A DNA stretch of 64,000 bases from Paraburkholderia bryophila (GTDB lineage: Bacteria > Pseudomonadota > Gammaproteobacteria > Burkholderiales > Burkholderiaceae), in assembly GCF_013409255.1 (NCBI RefSeq), contig NZ_JACCAS010000001.1, forward strand, positions 3,658,001-3,722,000, written 5' to 3'. A program made the position numbers and the translations under genes. Shown here one piece after another: positions 55,315 through 64,000 of the stretch; position 1 is the first letter of the stretch; each line of letters starts with the position of its first letter. The notes below the pieces were generated by a model. That model made no database searches and was not told the DNA's origin. It worked only from the letters and a program-made list of their open reading frames with translations.

Positions 55315-56805
55315 TCAGGTCCGCTCCGAAGGATCCGTCTTTCTCGCCGGCGTGCGAATGTCCGGCGCCAGTTGCGCGAAGATCCACGACGAGCCCGCCG
55401 TGATGATCCCCACGCACAAGAAGGTCGCGTGAAACGCGGGCAGCGAATTGGCCGCCGTCACGCGTGGCAGCAAGCCGGTGAAGGTCGCGAGCAGGGCGCC
55501 GGCTATCGTCACGCCGAGGCTCATCGACAGCATCTGGACCAGCGAAAACAAACTGTTGCCGCTGCTCGCGCCGCCGGTGCCCAGGTCTTTGAGCGTCAAC
55601 GTGTTCATCGCGGTGAACTGCATCGAGTTGACGCCGCCGAAGAACGCCAGTTGCACGAGCCGCAGCCATAGCGGCTGATCCGCGCTGGTGAGCGCGAAGC
55701 TCGCCATGGTCAGACCGACCAGCACTGTGTTGACGATCAGTACGCTGCGATAGCTGTATTTCACGATCAGCTTTGTTACGAGCCGTTTGGACGCCATGCC
55801 CGCAGCCGCCACCGGCAGCATCATCATGCCGGCTTCGAAGGCGCTGTAGCCGAGACTCACCTGCAGCAGCAGCGGGATCAGATAAGGCATCGCGCCGCTG
55901 CCGATCCGCGCGAACAGATTGCCGAGCAAGCCGACGCTGAACGTGTGAATCTTGAAGAGGTCGAGCGAGAAGATCGGCGCAGGTTCGCGCACGGCATGCA
56001 GGCCATACGCGACGAACGCGGCGAGACTCAGAATCAGCAGCACCAGCACCGTGGCGTGCTGAATGCCGAACTCGGTGCGGCCGTCGAGCGCGAACGAGAT
56101 GGCGACCATGCCCACCACTAGCAGCAGGTAACCTTTCATGTCGAATTTGCCGACGTGTTCGTTGCGGCTGTCCGGCATGAAGATGAACGTAGTGATGCAA
56201 CCGACAATACCCACCGGCACGTTGATCAGAAAGATCCAGTGCCACGAGGCGATCTTCACGAGCCAGCCGCCGAGCGTCGGGCCAATCAGCGGTCCGATCA
56301 AACCGGGAATCGCCACGAACGACAACGCCGCTAAATAGCGCTCCGCAGGAAAAGTGCGCAGCACCGCGAGCCGTCCGACCGGCAGCAGCATCGCGCCGCC
56401 CACGCCTTGCACGATACGGAAGGCCACGAGCTGGTTCAGCGTATGCGCGTTCGCGCACAGCAGCGAGCCGATCGCGAACACGAGGATCGCGCTGAAGAAG
56501 ACGCGCCGCGTGCCGAGCTTATCCGCAAGCCAGCCTGAGACCGGGATCATGACCGCCATCGTCAGCGAATAGGCGATCACGACCGACTGCATGCGCAGCG
56601 GCAATTCGCCGAGGCTTGTCGCCATGGCGGGCAGCGCGGTGTTGACGATGGTCGAGTCCAGCGTCTGCATGAAGAAGCCGGTGGCGACCAGCCACAGCAT
56701 CACGGTCAGCGAGCGGGGAGAGGGCGAGGGCGAGGGCGAGGGCGAGGGCGAGGGCGACGGTGCAGCGTCGGAAGGGGCGGCGGGCAGGGTCGGCGGCGTG
56801 GTCAT
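55315..56805 (-). CDS. DHA2-family multidrug exporter
   Basis: This 496-residue MFS protein has 14 predicted membrane segments. It contains 'QTLDSTIVNTALPAMATSL' in helix 1, 'GWLADKLGTRRVF' between helices 2 and 3 (motif A), and 'LAVLRTFPAERYLAAL', all typical of EmrB/MdtD-type proton antiporters. The N-terminus is a Ser-Pro repeat coded by a hexanucleotide array (about 56719-56756), an unusual leader for the family. The substrate is unknown. Confidence 0.87.
   Translation of the reverse strand: MTTPPTLPAAPSDAAPSPSPSPSPSPSPSPRSLTVMLWLVATGFFMQTLDSTIVNTALPAMATSLGELPLRMQSVVIAYSLTMAVMIPVSGWLADKLGTRRVFFSAILVFAIGSLLCANAHTLNQLVAFRIVQGVGGAMLLPVGRLAVLRTFPAERYLAALSFVAIPGLIGPLIGPTLGGWLVKIASWHWIFLINVPVGIVGCITTFIFMPDSRNEHVGKFDMKGYLLLVVGMVAISFALDGRTEFGIQHATVLVLLILSLAAFVAYGLHAVREPAPIFSLDLFKIHTFSVGLLGNLFARIGSGAMPYLIPLLLQVSLGYSAFEAGMMMLPVAAAGMASKRLVTKLIVKYSYRSVLIVNTVLVGLTMASFALTSADQPLWLRLVQLAFFGGVNSMQFTAMNTLTLKDLGTGGASSGNSLFSLVQMLSMSLGVTIAGALLATFTGLLPRVTAANSLPAFHATFLCVGIITAGSSWIFAQLAPDIRTPARKTDPSERT
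56719..56756. repeat. Hexanucleotide repeat in the MFS gene
   Basis: About six GAGGGC units code for a Ser-Pro run in the exporter's N-terminus. Slippage by whole units would keep the frame. Confidence 0.8.
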
Positions 56806-56904
56806 GGAGAGCGGCTGGGAGCGCGGAGACCCGCTGGAACGGGCAGGGACTCGCTATTCTAGGGAAAAGCGCGGGGCGACGCAGTGGGCATGCCGCACAC
56901 GGCC

Positions 56905-58323
56905 TCACTCCGACGCCGGCAACGCCGCTGCCGCGCGAAAAAACGCCTGCGCCAGCGGGTCGTTGCCGAACGCGATATGGATCCGCGTCCACGGACTCAT
57001 CTCCATACCCGGCCGGAAATAGTGGCCCGGCGCGACCGTCACGCCCATCGTCGCGCCGCACTCCACCAGCCGCTGCGCATTGCCGACATGCGGCACGCGA
57101 GCCCAGACGAACTTGCCGCCTACAGGCTTATCGAACAGCTCCCAGCCGGCGCTTTCGAGCGTCTGGATGGTCGAGCCGAGCGCCTCGCGCATGCGGCGGC
57201 GCAGACGTTCCAGGTACTTACGGTACGCGCCGCGCTCCAGCAGCGTGGCCGCGACCGCTTCGGCGAAGCGCGAACCGCCGATGGTCGTCAGCATCTTGAT
57301 GTCGACCAAATCCTTGATGATCGCCGGGCTAGCCACCACGCAGCCGATTCGTAGCGACGACGACAGCGTCTTCGACAACCCGCCTACGTAGATCACATGT
57401 TCGAGTTGATCGAGCGTGGCGAGACGATCGGTGATATCAGTTTGAAGATCGGCGTAAATATCGTCTTCGATAATCGAGAAGCCGTGTTCGCGCGCCAGTT
57501 GCAACAGCCGGAAGGCGACCGGCGGCGCGACCGTGGTGCCGGTCGGATTGTGGAACACGGTGTTGATGAACAGCAGCTTGGGCCGGTGCAACTTCAACTG
57601 CGCTTGCATGACGTCGAGGTCGGGCCCGTTGCGGGTGCGCGGAATGCCGATCAGTTTCACGCCGTGCATCTTCAACAGACCGTACAGATTGTAGTACCCG
57701 GGGTCTTCGACAAAGATCGTGTCGCCGGCCTTGAGCAAGTAGCGCATCAGCAGATCGAACGCCTGGCTCGCGCCGTTGGTGATCACGATCTGCGAGGTGT
57801 CCGCCTGAATTCCCAACTGGCCGATGCGCGCCTGCAGATGCTCGCGCAAGGCCAGGTTGCCGAACGGGGTGGCGTAGTCGACCATGCTCGCGGGGTCGGT
57901 GCGCGAGACGTGGCGAATCGCCTGCGCGATGCTGTCCGTGTCGCGCCACGCTTCCGGAATGAAACCGCTGCCGAGCTTGAGCGTTTCGCCGGGGTGGTTG
58001 AACTGCTGTAGCAGGTGATCCGTGTCCTCTTCGGCGCGGCGCGGATCCGAGGTGCCCTGGCAAGACGCGCCCACCGGCTGCCGATCGGCGACATAGAACC
58101 CCGAGCCGTGGCGCGAGTCGACATAGCCGAGCGACACCAGCCGGTCATACGCCTCGATCACGGGGAAGCGGCTCACACCGTAGTCGGCAGCGAACTGGCG
58201 GATCGACGGCAGTTTCGAGCCGGGATGCGCGGTGCGCGTCCGGATCCACCCGGTAACGCCGGTGACGATCTGCTCGGTCAGCGGCACGCCGTTGTCCCGA
58301 TCGAGCTGAATGTCGAGTTTCAT
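56905..58323 (-). CDS. MocR-type GntR/aminotransferase regulator
   Basis: This 472-residue protein has a GntR winged helix at about 10-80 ('GSKLPSIRQFAADYGVSRFPVIEAYDRL', in part). A fold-I aminotransferase-like domain follows, with 'NPTGTTVAPPVA', 'IIEDDIYADL' and 'YVGGLSKTLSSSLRIG' (the PLP lysine). MocR proteins sense PLP or amino compounds and activate neighbouring genes. It is divergent from the DUF2917 gene across an inverted repeat. The length is normal. Confidence 0.92.
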   Translation of the reverse strand: MKLDIQLDRDNGVPLTEQIVTGVTGWIRTRTAHPGSKLPSIRQFAADYGVSRFPVIEAYDRLVSLGYVDSRHGSGFYVADRQPVGASCQGTSDPRRAEEDTDHLLQQFNHPGETLKLGSGFIPEAWRDTDSIAQAIRHVSRTDPASMVDYATPFGNLALREHLQARIGQLGIQADTSQIVITNGASQAFDLLMRYLLKAGDTIFVEDPGYYNLYGLLKMHGVKLIGIPRTRNGPDLDVMQAQLKLHRPKLLFINTVFHNPTGTTVAPPVAFRLLQLAREHGFSIIEDDIYADLQTDITDRLATLDQLEHVIYVGGLSKTLSSSLRIGCVVASPAIIKDLVDIKMLTTIGGSRFAEAVAATLLERGAYRKYLERLRRRMREALGSTIQTLESAGWELFDKPVGGKFVWARVPHVGNAQRLVECGATMGVTVAPGHYFRPGMEMSPWTRIHIAFGNDPLAQAFFRAAAALPASE

Positions 58324-58496
58324 ACGGTTATCTCCTTCACCGTTGGGCGAGGCGATCCTTCGACCTCTCGACCTGACAACTGTCCGGTTTTTTGACTGAA
58401 CAGTTCCGATGAAAGTGTTCGGAACTGTGCATGGGTATCCGATGATCCTACGTCAATAATCGGTACAACAGAAAAGTTCTTTGAAGGAGAACGGCG
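58324..58496. promoter_or_regulatory. MocR/DUF2917 divergent region with operator-like repeat
   Basis: ACAGTTCCGA at 58400-58409 and TCGGAACTGT at 58419-58428 are perfect 10-base arms with a nine-base spacer. A half-like AACTGTCCGG lies at 58377-58386. These are the likely binding sites of the MocR protein. GAAGGAGA precedes the DUF2917 start. Confidence 0.7.
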
Positions 58497-58802
58497 ATGC
58501 GTGAAGTCCGGATTTTTGAATTGGAACAGGGCGAACCCGTGGCGGCCTGGCGTGTCGCGCGTCCGTCGATTTTCAAGGTGATCTCGGGCGAGATCTGGCT
58601 GACCGTCGAAGGCGAAACCATGGATCATTGGCTCGCCACCGGCGAATCGGTCGAGTTGCCGCGGCATGCGGTGGCGTGGATCAGCGCCGGTCAGGCCGGC
58701 GCGCGTTTCGCAGTGGCGAGCGGCTCGGAACACGTGGCGGCCAAGCTGATTCCGGGGCTGTCGGCGTTCAGTTGGCTGCCGCGCTGGTTGAGCGCGGCTT
58801 GA
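58497..58802 (+). CDS. DUF2917-family protein
   Basis: This 101-residue protein looks cupin-like: 'FKVISGEIWLTVEGETMDHWLATGESVELP' (in part), then 'VAWISAGQAGARFAVAS'. It matches the DUF2917 family of unknown function. There is no signal peptide. A strong ribosome site (GAAGGAGA) precedes it. It faces the MocR regulator and is its most likely target gene. Confidence 0.8.
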   Translation: MREVRIFELEQGEPVAAWRVARPSIFKVISGEIWLTVEGETMDHWLATGESVELPRHAVAWISAGQAGARFAVASGSEHVAAKLIPGLSAFSWLPRWLSAA

Positions 58803-58816
58803 TGGGCTGAGCCAGC

Positions 58817-60052
58817 CTAATAATCCCCAACGTAGCGCGCGCGTGGCCGGATCAAGCGGCCGTCGCGCGCCTGTTCCATGGCGTGCGCGATCCAGCCGAC
58901 CACCCGGCCCACGGCAAACAACGTGAACGCCGCGCCGGCCGGCAAGCCGAGCACGCGTTCGATCGCGACCAGCGCATAGTCCACGTTCGGTTGCGCGCCA
59001 GTCGTGTCGTGCACCGTGCGCGCCAGCGCGAGCACGTCGTCGAGCGGCGAGCGGGCCGGCGCGCAGTCGGCGAGCAGGCTCAGCAGGACGCGCGCGCGCG
59101 GATCGCCATCCGGGTACAGCGGATGCCCGAAGCCCGACAGCGTCGGTCCGTGCGCGCCGTGTTCGAGGCGCGCGAAGCGGTTCGCGAGATACCGGTCGAG
59201 ATCGGGCGCGCGCGACGCTTCTTCGAGCAACGCGGCGATCCGCACGGTCTCGCCGCCATGTCGCGGCCCGGACAACGCGGCGAGTCCCCCACCCACCGCG
59301 CCGAACAAATGCGTTCCTGTCGACGTGATGCAGCGCACGGTAAACGTCGACGCATTCAGCTCATGATCCGCGCAGGCCACGAGAGCCGCCCTCAACAACC
59401 CGGCCTGCTGACGGTTGCGCACCTGCCACGCCGTCGCGAGTTGCCGGTGCAGCGGTTCGTTCGACGGCGCCGCCGAGATCATCGCGGCGGCCAGCAGCCG
59501 CATCACGGCGCACGCGGTGTCGAGTTGCGCATCGCGGCCGAGCGCCCACACGCGCGGCATCTGCGCCGCGGCGGCCGGCAACAGCACGAGCGCGCGGTCG
59601 AGCGGCGTGCTGTCGCCCCACAGTTTCAACCATGCGCTCCATTGCGCGGCGGCGAACGGTACCGCTGGCGCCTGAGCGATGCGGCGCTCGCTGCATTCCC
59701 ATAGCAACGCGGCGACGTCCTCCAGCGACGCGCTACCCGCCAGTTCCATCGCATCACGCCCGCGGTACAGCAGGCGGCCGTCCGCCACCAGCGTGATCGA
59801 CGATTCGAGCACCGGCACGCCCCAGTCCAGCACCTTCTGCGCGACCTTGCCGGCGCGCTTGCCGTCTTCCTTGCGTTTCGCGAGGCGGCGCACTTCGGCG
59901 GCGTCGTAGAGGCGGTGCTTGCTTTGCGCATCCGGCGTCGATTGAAGCATGCCGCGGCTCACGTACGCGTACAGCGTGGGCAGGCTGATGCCGAGCGCGG
60001 CGGCGGCTTCCGGTGCGGTCAGAAAATTCGGGGCGGGCATGGGAGCGGGCAT
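58817..60052 (-). CDS. Citrate synthase-like protein with N-terminal HTH
   Basis: This 411-residue protein has a MerR/excisionase-like HTH at about 8-60 ('LTAPEAAAALGISLPTLYAYVSRG'). A citrate synthase fold follows: 'FTVRCITSTGTHLFGAVGGGLAALSGPRHGGE' (in part; catalytic His region), 'LSGFGHPLYPDGDPRA' (second His region) and 'NVDYALVAIERVLGLP' (Asp region). It may be a (methyl)citrate synthase or a metabolite-sensing regulator derived from one. It is divergent from the CoA-transferase gene. Confidence 0.83.
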   Translation of the reverse strand: MPAPMPAPNFLTAPEAAAALGISLPTLYAYVSRGMLQSTPDAQSKHRLYDAAEVRRLAKRKEDGKRAGKVAQKVLDWGVPVLESSITLVADGRLLYRGRDAMELAGSASLEDVAALLWECSERRIAQAPAVPFAAAQWSAWLKLWGDSTPLDRALVLLPAAAAQMPRVWALGRDAQLDTACAVMRLLAAAMISAAPSNEPLHRQLATAWQVRNRQQAGLLRAALVACADHELNASTFTVRCITSTGTHLFGAVGGGLAALSGPRHGGETVRIAALLEEASRAPDLDRYLANRFARLEHGAHGPTLSGFGHPLYPDGDPRARVLLSLLADCAPARSPLDDVLALARTVHDTTGAQPNVDYALVAIERVLGLPAGAAFTLFAVGRVVGWIAHAMEQARDGRLIRPRARYVGDY

Positions 60053-60168
60053 GAAAACCGGTAAGAACCGAAGAAATCAATATATATTGATTATCATAAT
60101 CAAGGTTGATCGCGAAGGGATGAAATTCTAGACTCGGTTTCACTTTCCCTCGCTTCGGTACGAACGCC
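60053..60168. promoter_or_regulatory. Divergent operator region with palindromes
   Basis: ATCAATATATATTGAT (60076-60091) is a perfect 16-base palindrome, and GATTATCATAATC (60089-60101) is another overlapping it. They lie between the HTH-citrate synthase and the CoA-transferase genes and are candidate sites for the HTH domain of the former. Confidence 0.65.
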
Positions 60169-61557
60169 ATGACGCCTGAACTTGCTCTCAAACAGATCTG
60201 GACGCTCGCGGGCTGCGACCCGACTGCGCTGCACGCCGTCACCCTGAGCGGTGACGATCCGGGCTTGCCGTCGGTCTTCCGGGTTGGCAGCCTGGCGTCG
60301 GCGACCATCGCCGCGACCGGCCTCGCGGCGGCCGAATATCACCGCTTGCGCACGGGCCACCGGCAGCATGTCGCGGTGCAGATGCGGCGCGCGCTCGCGT
60401 CGTTTCGCAGCGAACGGTATTTGCGTATCGACGACGGGCCGCCGCCCGCGTTGCGCGATCCGGTGATGGGTTTCTACGAGACGCGCGACGGCCGCTGGAT
60501 TCAACTGCACACGAATTTCCCGCACCACCTGCAGGGGGTGTTGACGGTGCTCGGTTGCGAGAACAGCCGTGCCGCGGTGGCTGCCGCGATCCACGAGTGG
60601 GACGGCGCAACGCTCGACCAGACGCTCGCCGATGCGGGCCTCTGTGCGGCGCTGATTCGCACGCCCGAGGCGTGGGCCACGCTCGACCAGGCGCAGGCCA
60701 TCGCGGGCTTGCCGCTGTTCGAGATCGAGCGCATCGGCGACGCGCCGGTCGAACCGCCGCGCATCGGCGACGCGAATCGGGCATTGGCGGGGGTGCGGGT
60801 GCTGGATCTGTCGCGCATCATCGCGGGGCCGGTGGCGGGCCGCGCGCTTGCGCAACACGGCGCGGACGTGCTGATGATCAACGGTCCGCATTTGCCGAAC
60901 ATCGCGCCGCTGGTGATCGACAACGGACGCGGCAAGCGCTCGGCGCTGGTCGATCTGCGCGAGGCGGCCGGGCGTGAAACCTTGCGCGGCCTAGCCGGCG
61001 GCGCCGACGTATTTTTGCAGGCCTATCGCCCCGGCGCGCTGGCGGCGCGCGGCTTCGGTCCCGAAGAACTGGCGCGGATCCGGCCGGGCATCGTGTATGT
61101 GTCGGTGTCCGCATATGGACACGAAGGTCCGTGGTCGCAACGGCGCGGCTTCGACAGCCTGGTGCAGTCGGCGAGCGGCATTGCGTCGACCGAGCGGCAG
61201 GCGGCGGGCTGGACCGAGCCGAAACATCTGCCGTGTCAGGCGCTCGATCACGCGACCGGCTATCTCGCCGCGTTCGGCGCGATGGTCGCGTTGGCGCGGC
61301 GCGCGACCGAAGGCGGAAGCTGGCACGTGCGGCTCTCGCTGGCGCAAACGGGACGCTGGTTGCAGTCGTTCGGGCAGATTGCCGATGGCTGGAAAGCGCC
61401 CGATGTGTCGATCGACGACGTGCGCGATTGTCTGGGGACGGTGGCCTCCGACTTCGGCCGCGTGCTGGGCGTGTTGCCCGCAGAAGAGCTGGACGAAACG
61501 CCGGCGTTTTTCGCCATGCCGCCGGCCCGGCTAGGCGCGCACGAGGCCAGGTGGTAG
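60169..61557 (+). CDS. CaiB/BaiF family III CoA transferase
   Basis: This 462-residue protein has the family III pattern: 'VRVLDLSRIIAGPVAGRALAQHGADVLMI' near residue 205 (in part), 'NGRGKRSALVDLREAAGR', 'DVFLQAYRPGALAARGFG' and 'IVYVSVSAYGHEGPWSQRRGFDSL' (in part). The catalytic Asp region is present. It would move CoA between organic acids; the substrate is unknown. The link with a citrate synthase-like neighbour suggests a small organic-acid pathway. Confidence 0.88.
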   Translation: MTPELALKQIWTLAGCDPTALHAVTLSGDDPGLPSVFRVGSLASATIAATGLAAAEYHRLRTGHRQHVAVQMRRALASFRSERYLRIDDGPPPALRDPVMGFYETRDGRWIQLHTNFPHHLQGVLTVLGCENSRAAVAAAIHEWDGATLDQTLADAGLCAALIRTPEAWATLDQAQAIAGLPLFEIERIGDAPVEPPRIGDANRALAGVRVLDLSRIIAGPVAGRALAQHGADVLMINGPHLPNIAPLVIDNGRGKRSALVDLREAAGRETLRGLAGGADVFLQAYRPGALAARGFGPEELARIRPGIVYVSVSAYGHEGPWSQRRGFDSLVQSASGIASTERQAAGWTEPKHLPCQALDHATGYLAAFGAMVALARRATEGGSWHVRLSLAQTGRWLQSFGQIADGWKAPDVSIDDVRDCLGTVASDFGRVLGVLPAEELDETPAFFAMPPARLGAHEARW

Positions 61558-61588
61558 GGGCCGCGCTCGGCGCTAACGGTCGCGTGGC

Positions 61589-62335
61589 CTACTTCCGCAA
61601 CTCCGCGACGAAGTCGTAGTAATCGTTGCGGCAATACGTGTCGGTCAATTCGATGGCCCGCTGGTCGGCGGTGTAGCCCACGCGGGTGATCAGCAGTAGC
61701 GCGTCGTTCGGCGCGATGCTCATTTGCTGCGCGATTTCGTCGCTGGCGTTCACGGCGCGGAAGTGCTGCAGCGCGCGCACGATCGTCAGTCCGCGCTGTT
61801 CGAGGTACGTGTACAACGAATCGCCGATAGCTTGCGGATCGGGAATCACCGCGGAAGGGAAAGTGGAATTCTCCACCGCCATCACGATGCCGTCGGCCAG
61901 CCGCAATCGCCGCAAACGCGTGACCGCGGCGGCGGGCGACAAGCCGAGCTGAATCACTTCGTCGCGATTGGCCGGCAGGATTTCGCGCGACAGCCACTTC
62001 GAACTCGGCGTGAAACCCCGGCGCCGCAGCATTTCGCTAAAGCTCGACAGACGCGACAGCGGATCTTCATAGCGCGGTGTGATGAAACTGCCCGCGCCCT
62101 GCGTGCGCCGGATCAGGCCTTGCTCGACCAGCAACGCGATCGCCTTGCGCGACGTGATGCGCGATACGCCGAGCGCTTCGGACAGCACGCGCTCCGAGGG
62201 CAGGGCCTCGCCGGCGTTCCAGCGGTTTTCGTGAATCGCGGTGCCGAGCTTGCGGGCAAGTTGCAGATACAGCGGCGTGTCGTTTTCCGGGTCCGGGCGC
62301 AGATCGCGCCAGCGGTCTTCCGAGGCAGAGGTCAT
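61589..62335 (-). CDS. GntR/UTRA transcriptional regulator
   Basis: This 248-residue protein has a GntR winged helix at about 15-80 ('AGEALPSERVLSEALGVSRITSRKAIALLVEQGLI', in part). A UTRA ligand-binding domain follows at about 95-240 ('LSREILPANRDEVIQLGL', 'ITRVGYTADQRAIELTDTYCRNDYYDF', in part). HutC/NagR-like proteins bind small metabolites. The end faces the CoA-transferase gene. Its target may be that gene or the aldo/keto reductase upstream. Confidence 0.88.
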   Translation of the reverse strand: MTSASEDRWRDLRPDPENDTPLYLQLARKLGTAIHENRWNAGEALPSERVLSEALGVSRITSRKAIALLVEQGLIRRTQGAGSFITPRYEDPLSRLSSFSEMLRRRGFTPSSKWLSREILPANRDEVIQLGLSPAAAVTRLRRLRLADGIVMAVENSTFPSAVIPDPQAIGDSLYTYLEQRGLTIVRALQHFRAVNASDEIAQQMSIAPNDALLLITRVGYTADQRAIELTDTYCRNDYYDFVAELRK

Positions 62336-62476
62336 GGGGCTCACGCAAGAAGGGCAAGCGGCAATTCTATGACATCGGCGCGCTGCGTTATAGCGGGCTT
62401 TTGCCTGGTGCCTGATCGAATGCCCGTTCAGCCGCTAAACTCGTCGTGTAATTTCCGGCCACTTCGAGGAGTCAGC

Positions 62477-63322
62477 ATGACGAGCGATATCGCAAGCGTG
62501 AGCCTGCCCGACGGCGAACGCATTCCAAAACTGGGGCAGGGCACGTGGGAGATGGGCGAGGCGCCGACCCGGCGCGCGGCCGAAATCGCCGCGCTGCGCT
62601 GCGGGATCGAACTGGGCATGACGCTGATCGATACGGCGGAAATGTACGGCGACGGCGCGACCGAACAGCTACTCGGCGAAGCGCTCGACGGCTTGCGCGA
62701 TCAGGTGTTTCTGGTCAGCAAGGTGTATCCGCATAACGCCAGCCGGCGCGGCGTGATCGCGGCCTGCGAACAGAGCCTCAAGCGCTTGAAGACCGACCGG
62801 CTCGATCTGTATCTGCTGCACTGGCGCGGCTCGGTGCCGCTCGCGGAAACCGTCGAAGGTTTCGAGGCGCTGCGTCAGGCGGGCAAGATTCGCCATTGGG
62901 GCGTCAGCAATTTCGACACCGACGACATGGAAGAACTGGTCGCGACGCCTGGCGGCGATGCGTGCGCGACCAATCAGATTTTGTATAACGTGGCGCGTCG
63001 CGGGCCGGAGTTCGACCTGCTGCCGTGGCTCGCCGCGCACAAGATGCCGGCGATGGCCTACAGCCCGGTCGATCACGCGCGTTTGCCGAAGCGCTCGCCG
63101 CTCGACGATATCGCCGACGCGCGCGGCGTCTCGGTGTTTCAGGTGGCGCTCGCGTGGGTGTTGCGCGAGCCGGGCGTGTTCGCGATTCCGAAGACGGGGC
63201 GCGTCGAGCATGTGCAAGACAACTATCGCGCGTTGCAACTGCGGCTCGGCGCCGATGAGCTCGCGACGCTCGACGCCTACTTCAAACCGCCGCGCAGCAA
63301 GCGGGCGCTCGAAATGCTGTGA
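62477..63322 (+). CDS. Aldo/keto reductase
   Basis: This 281-residue NADPH-dependent (beta/alpha)8 oxidoreductase has 'LIDTAEMYGDGATEQLLG' (Asp and Tyr), 'FLVSKVYPHN' (Lys) and 'LDLYLLHWRG' (His): the full catalytic tetrad. 'KIRHWGVSNFD' and 'VFAIPKTGRVEHVQDN' are cofactor-binding segments. GAGGAG precedes the ATG. It is divergent from the GntR-type gene across 140 bases. Confidence 0.92.
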   Translation: MTSDIASVSLPDGERIPKLGQGTWEMGEAPTRRAAEIAALRCGIELGMTLIDTAEMYGDGATEQLLGEALDGLRDQVFLVSKVYPHNASRRGVIAACEQSLKRLKTDRLDLYLLHWRGSVPLAETVEGFEALRQAGKIRHWGVSNFDTDDMEELVATPGGDACATNQILYNVARRGPEFDLLPWLAAHKMPAMAYSPVDHARLPKRSPLDDIADARGVSVFQVALAWVLREPGVFAIPKTGRVEHVQDNYRALQLRLGADELATLDAYFKPPRSKRALEML

Positions 63323-63334
63323 GCGCGGCCGTCC

Positions 63335-63826
63335 TCAATTGCAACTGTGATGCAAGTGCACGGAGCCTAGCACTGCGACTTCCGCGGGGGTGTGCTTGAG
63401 CGAATCGTCGCTGACTTGCGCGGCGTCGGCGATGAAATCGTCGACGATCGACGACACCTGCGTGTTGCGCAGGCACAGCGACACGCGCTGGGTTTCATTG
63501 GCCGGCAACGCGGAACGCTGACCGAGGAACAGCACGCCGTACTGATAGCCGTGGATGATCCCGCGGATCGCGCCGACACATTGACCCTGCGCGACGTTGT
63601 CGTTCTTCTGCTTGCAGGTTTGCGCGAGCGAGTAGGCGGAAAAACTGGGGTCGACCGGCGGCGCGGCTTGTGACAGCGTGGGTGACAGCGGCGCGGCCGC
63701 CTGTGCGGGTTGCGCGGGTGTTTGCGCCGGTGTTTGCGCGTGAGCGAGCGATGCGAGGCCCAGCGCGGCGGCCATCAGCAGACCCGTTGCCACGCGTGTT
63801 GCGAAGGGGGGGACGTTTCGTTGCAT
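63335..63826 (-). CDS. Secreted Rap1a/Tai-like protein
   Basis: This 163-residue protein has a signal peptide (to 'LASLAHA', about residue 30), then a Pro/Ala/Gln linker. A domain follows with 'LAQTCKQKNDNVAQGQCVGAIRGIIHGYQYG' (in part), the Cys-x(n)-Cys-x-G-x-x-x-G pattern of Rap1a/Tai immunity-type proteins. These are periplasmic; some protect against type VI effectors, but no effector gene is adjacent here. Confidence 0.7.
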   Translation of the reverse strand: MQRNVPPFATRVATGLLMAAALGLASLAHAQTPAQTPAQPAQAAAPLSPTLSQAAPPVDPSFSAYSLAQTCKQKNDNVAQGQCVGAIRGIIHGYQYGVLFLGQRSALPANETQRVSLCLRNTQVSSIVDDFIADAAQVSDDSLKHTPAEVAVLGSVHLHHSCN

Positions 63827-64000
63827 GTTGTGGTGCCCTCATATCGAACGTTGAATCTGATATGAGGCGATCGATGCGGTTTGGTTCCAGGCGGGCGCCG
63901 AGTTTGCCTGTTCGGGTTGTTGTCGCCGACGAGCGCACTGGCGTGCCGCGCTGTGCGTGACGAGGCGGATTGCCGGCCGCTTCGCATGGAGGTGCCGCCT
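63827..64000. other. Window end, no gene seen
   Basis: The last 174 bases have only short frames. It should contain the promoter of the Rap1a/Tai-like gene. Confidence 0.35.

Overview
The window looks like the main chromosome of a Burkholderiaceae bacterium, most likely Paraburkholderia. The outer thirds are GC-rich, and their housekeeping proteins (S20, MurJ, KdsB, LpxK, XseA, Fe-SOD, a second ClpP, MocR and EAL proteins) have that character. I judged this by reading the proteins, not by a database search.

Region 1 (1-11434) is core chromosome. It holds the 5' part of an IS1182-type transposase cut by the window edge, then rpsT, murJ, a SirB1-type protein, a short-chain dehydrogenase, the adk-kdsB-Trm112-lpxK cluster for nucleotides and lipid A/Kdo, xseA, and sodB.

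Region 2 (11440-43266) is a 31,827-bp Tn7-like transposon whose exact ends can be read. The left end starts TGTTCGGTCGTAATAAAG and the right end is its imperfect inverted repeat. A 5-bp target duplication, TTGTA, lies at 11435-11439 and 43267-43271. Insertion is 14 bp past the sodB stop codon and separates sodB from its own terminator. The mobility genes sit in the middle: xre, tnsA, tnsB, tnsC, a convergent tnsD-type tniQ broken by an IS3-family element (own 3-bp duplication, CGG), and a second, intact tniQ behind a small HTH regulator. No tnsE and no CRISPR array were seen.

The cargo is mostly anti-phage material. The left arm has a DEDDh-like exonuclease, an HNH endonuclease, and a ubiquitin-like conjugation operon: poly-ubiquitin-like protein, E2, JAB-E1 fusion, kinase-like protein and DUF6527 protein. 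A divergent WYL (CapW/BrxR-type) regulator sits beside this operon. The right arm has a type I restriction-modification set (hsdR-hsdM-hsdS), an AAA/DUF3696 ATPase with a one-base-overlapping partner of unknown family, and a SIR2-HerA pair. A second, internal copy of right-end sequence lies just before SIR2-HerA, suggesting that the arm grew stepwise.

Region 3 (43272-64000) is core or ordinary accessory chromosome: a TPR/GT41 O-GlcNAc-transferase-like protein, small envelope proteins, a PQQ-like lipoprotein, an NYN/OST-HTH RNA-binding protein, ClpP2, an ECF41-type sigma factor, a degenerate EAL protein, a DHA2 exporter, a MocR regulator facing a DUF2917 protein, an HTH-citrate synthase facing a CoA transferase, a GntR/UTRA regulator, an aldo/keto reductase and a Rap1a/Tai-like secreted protein.
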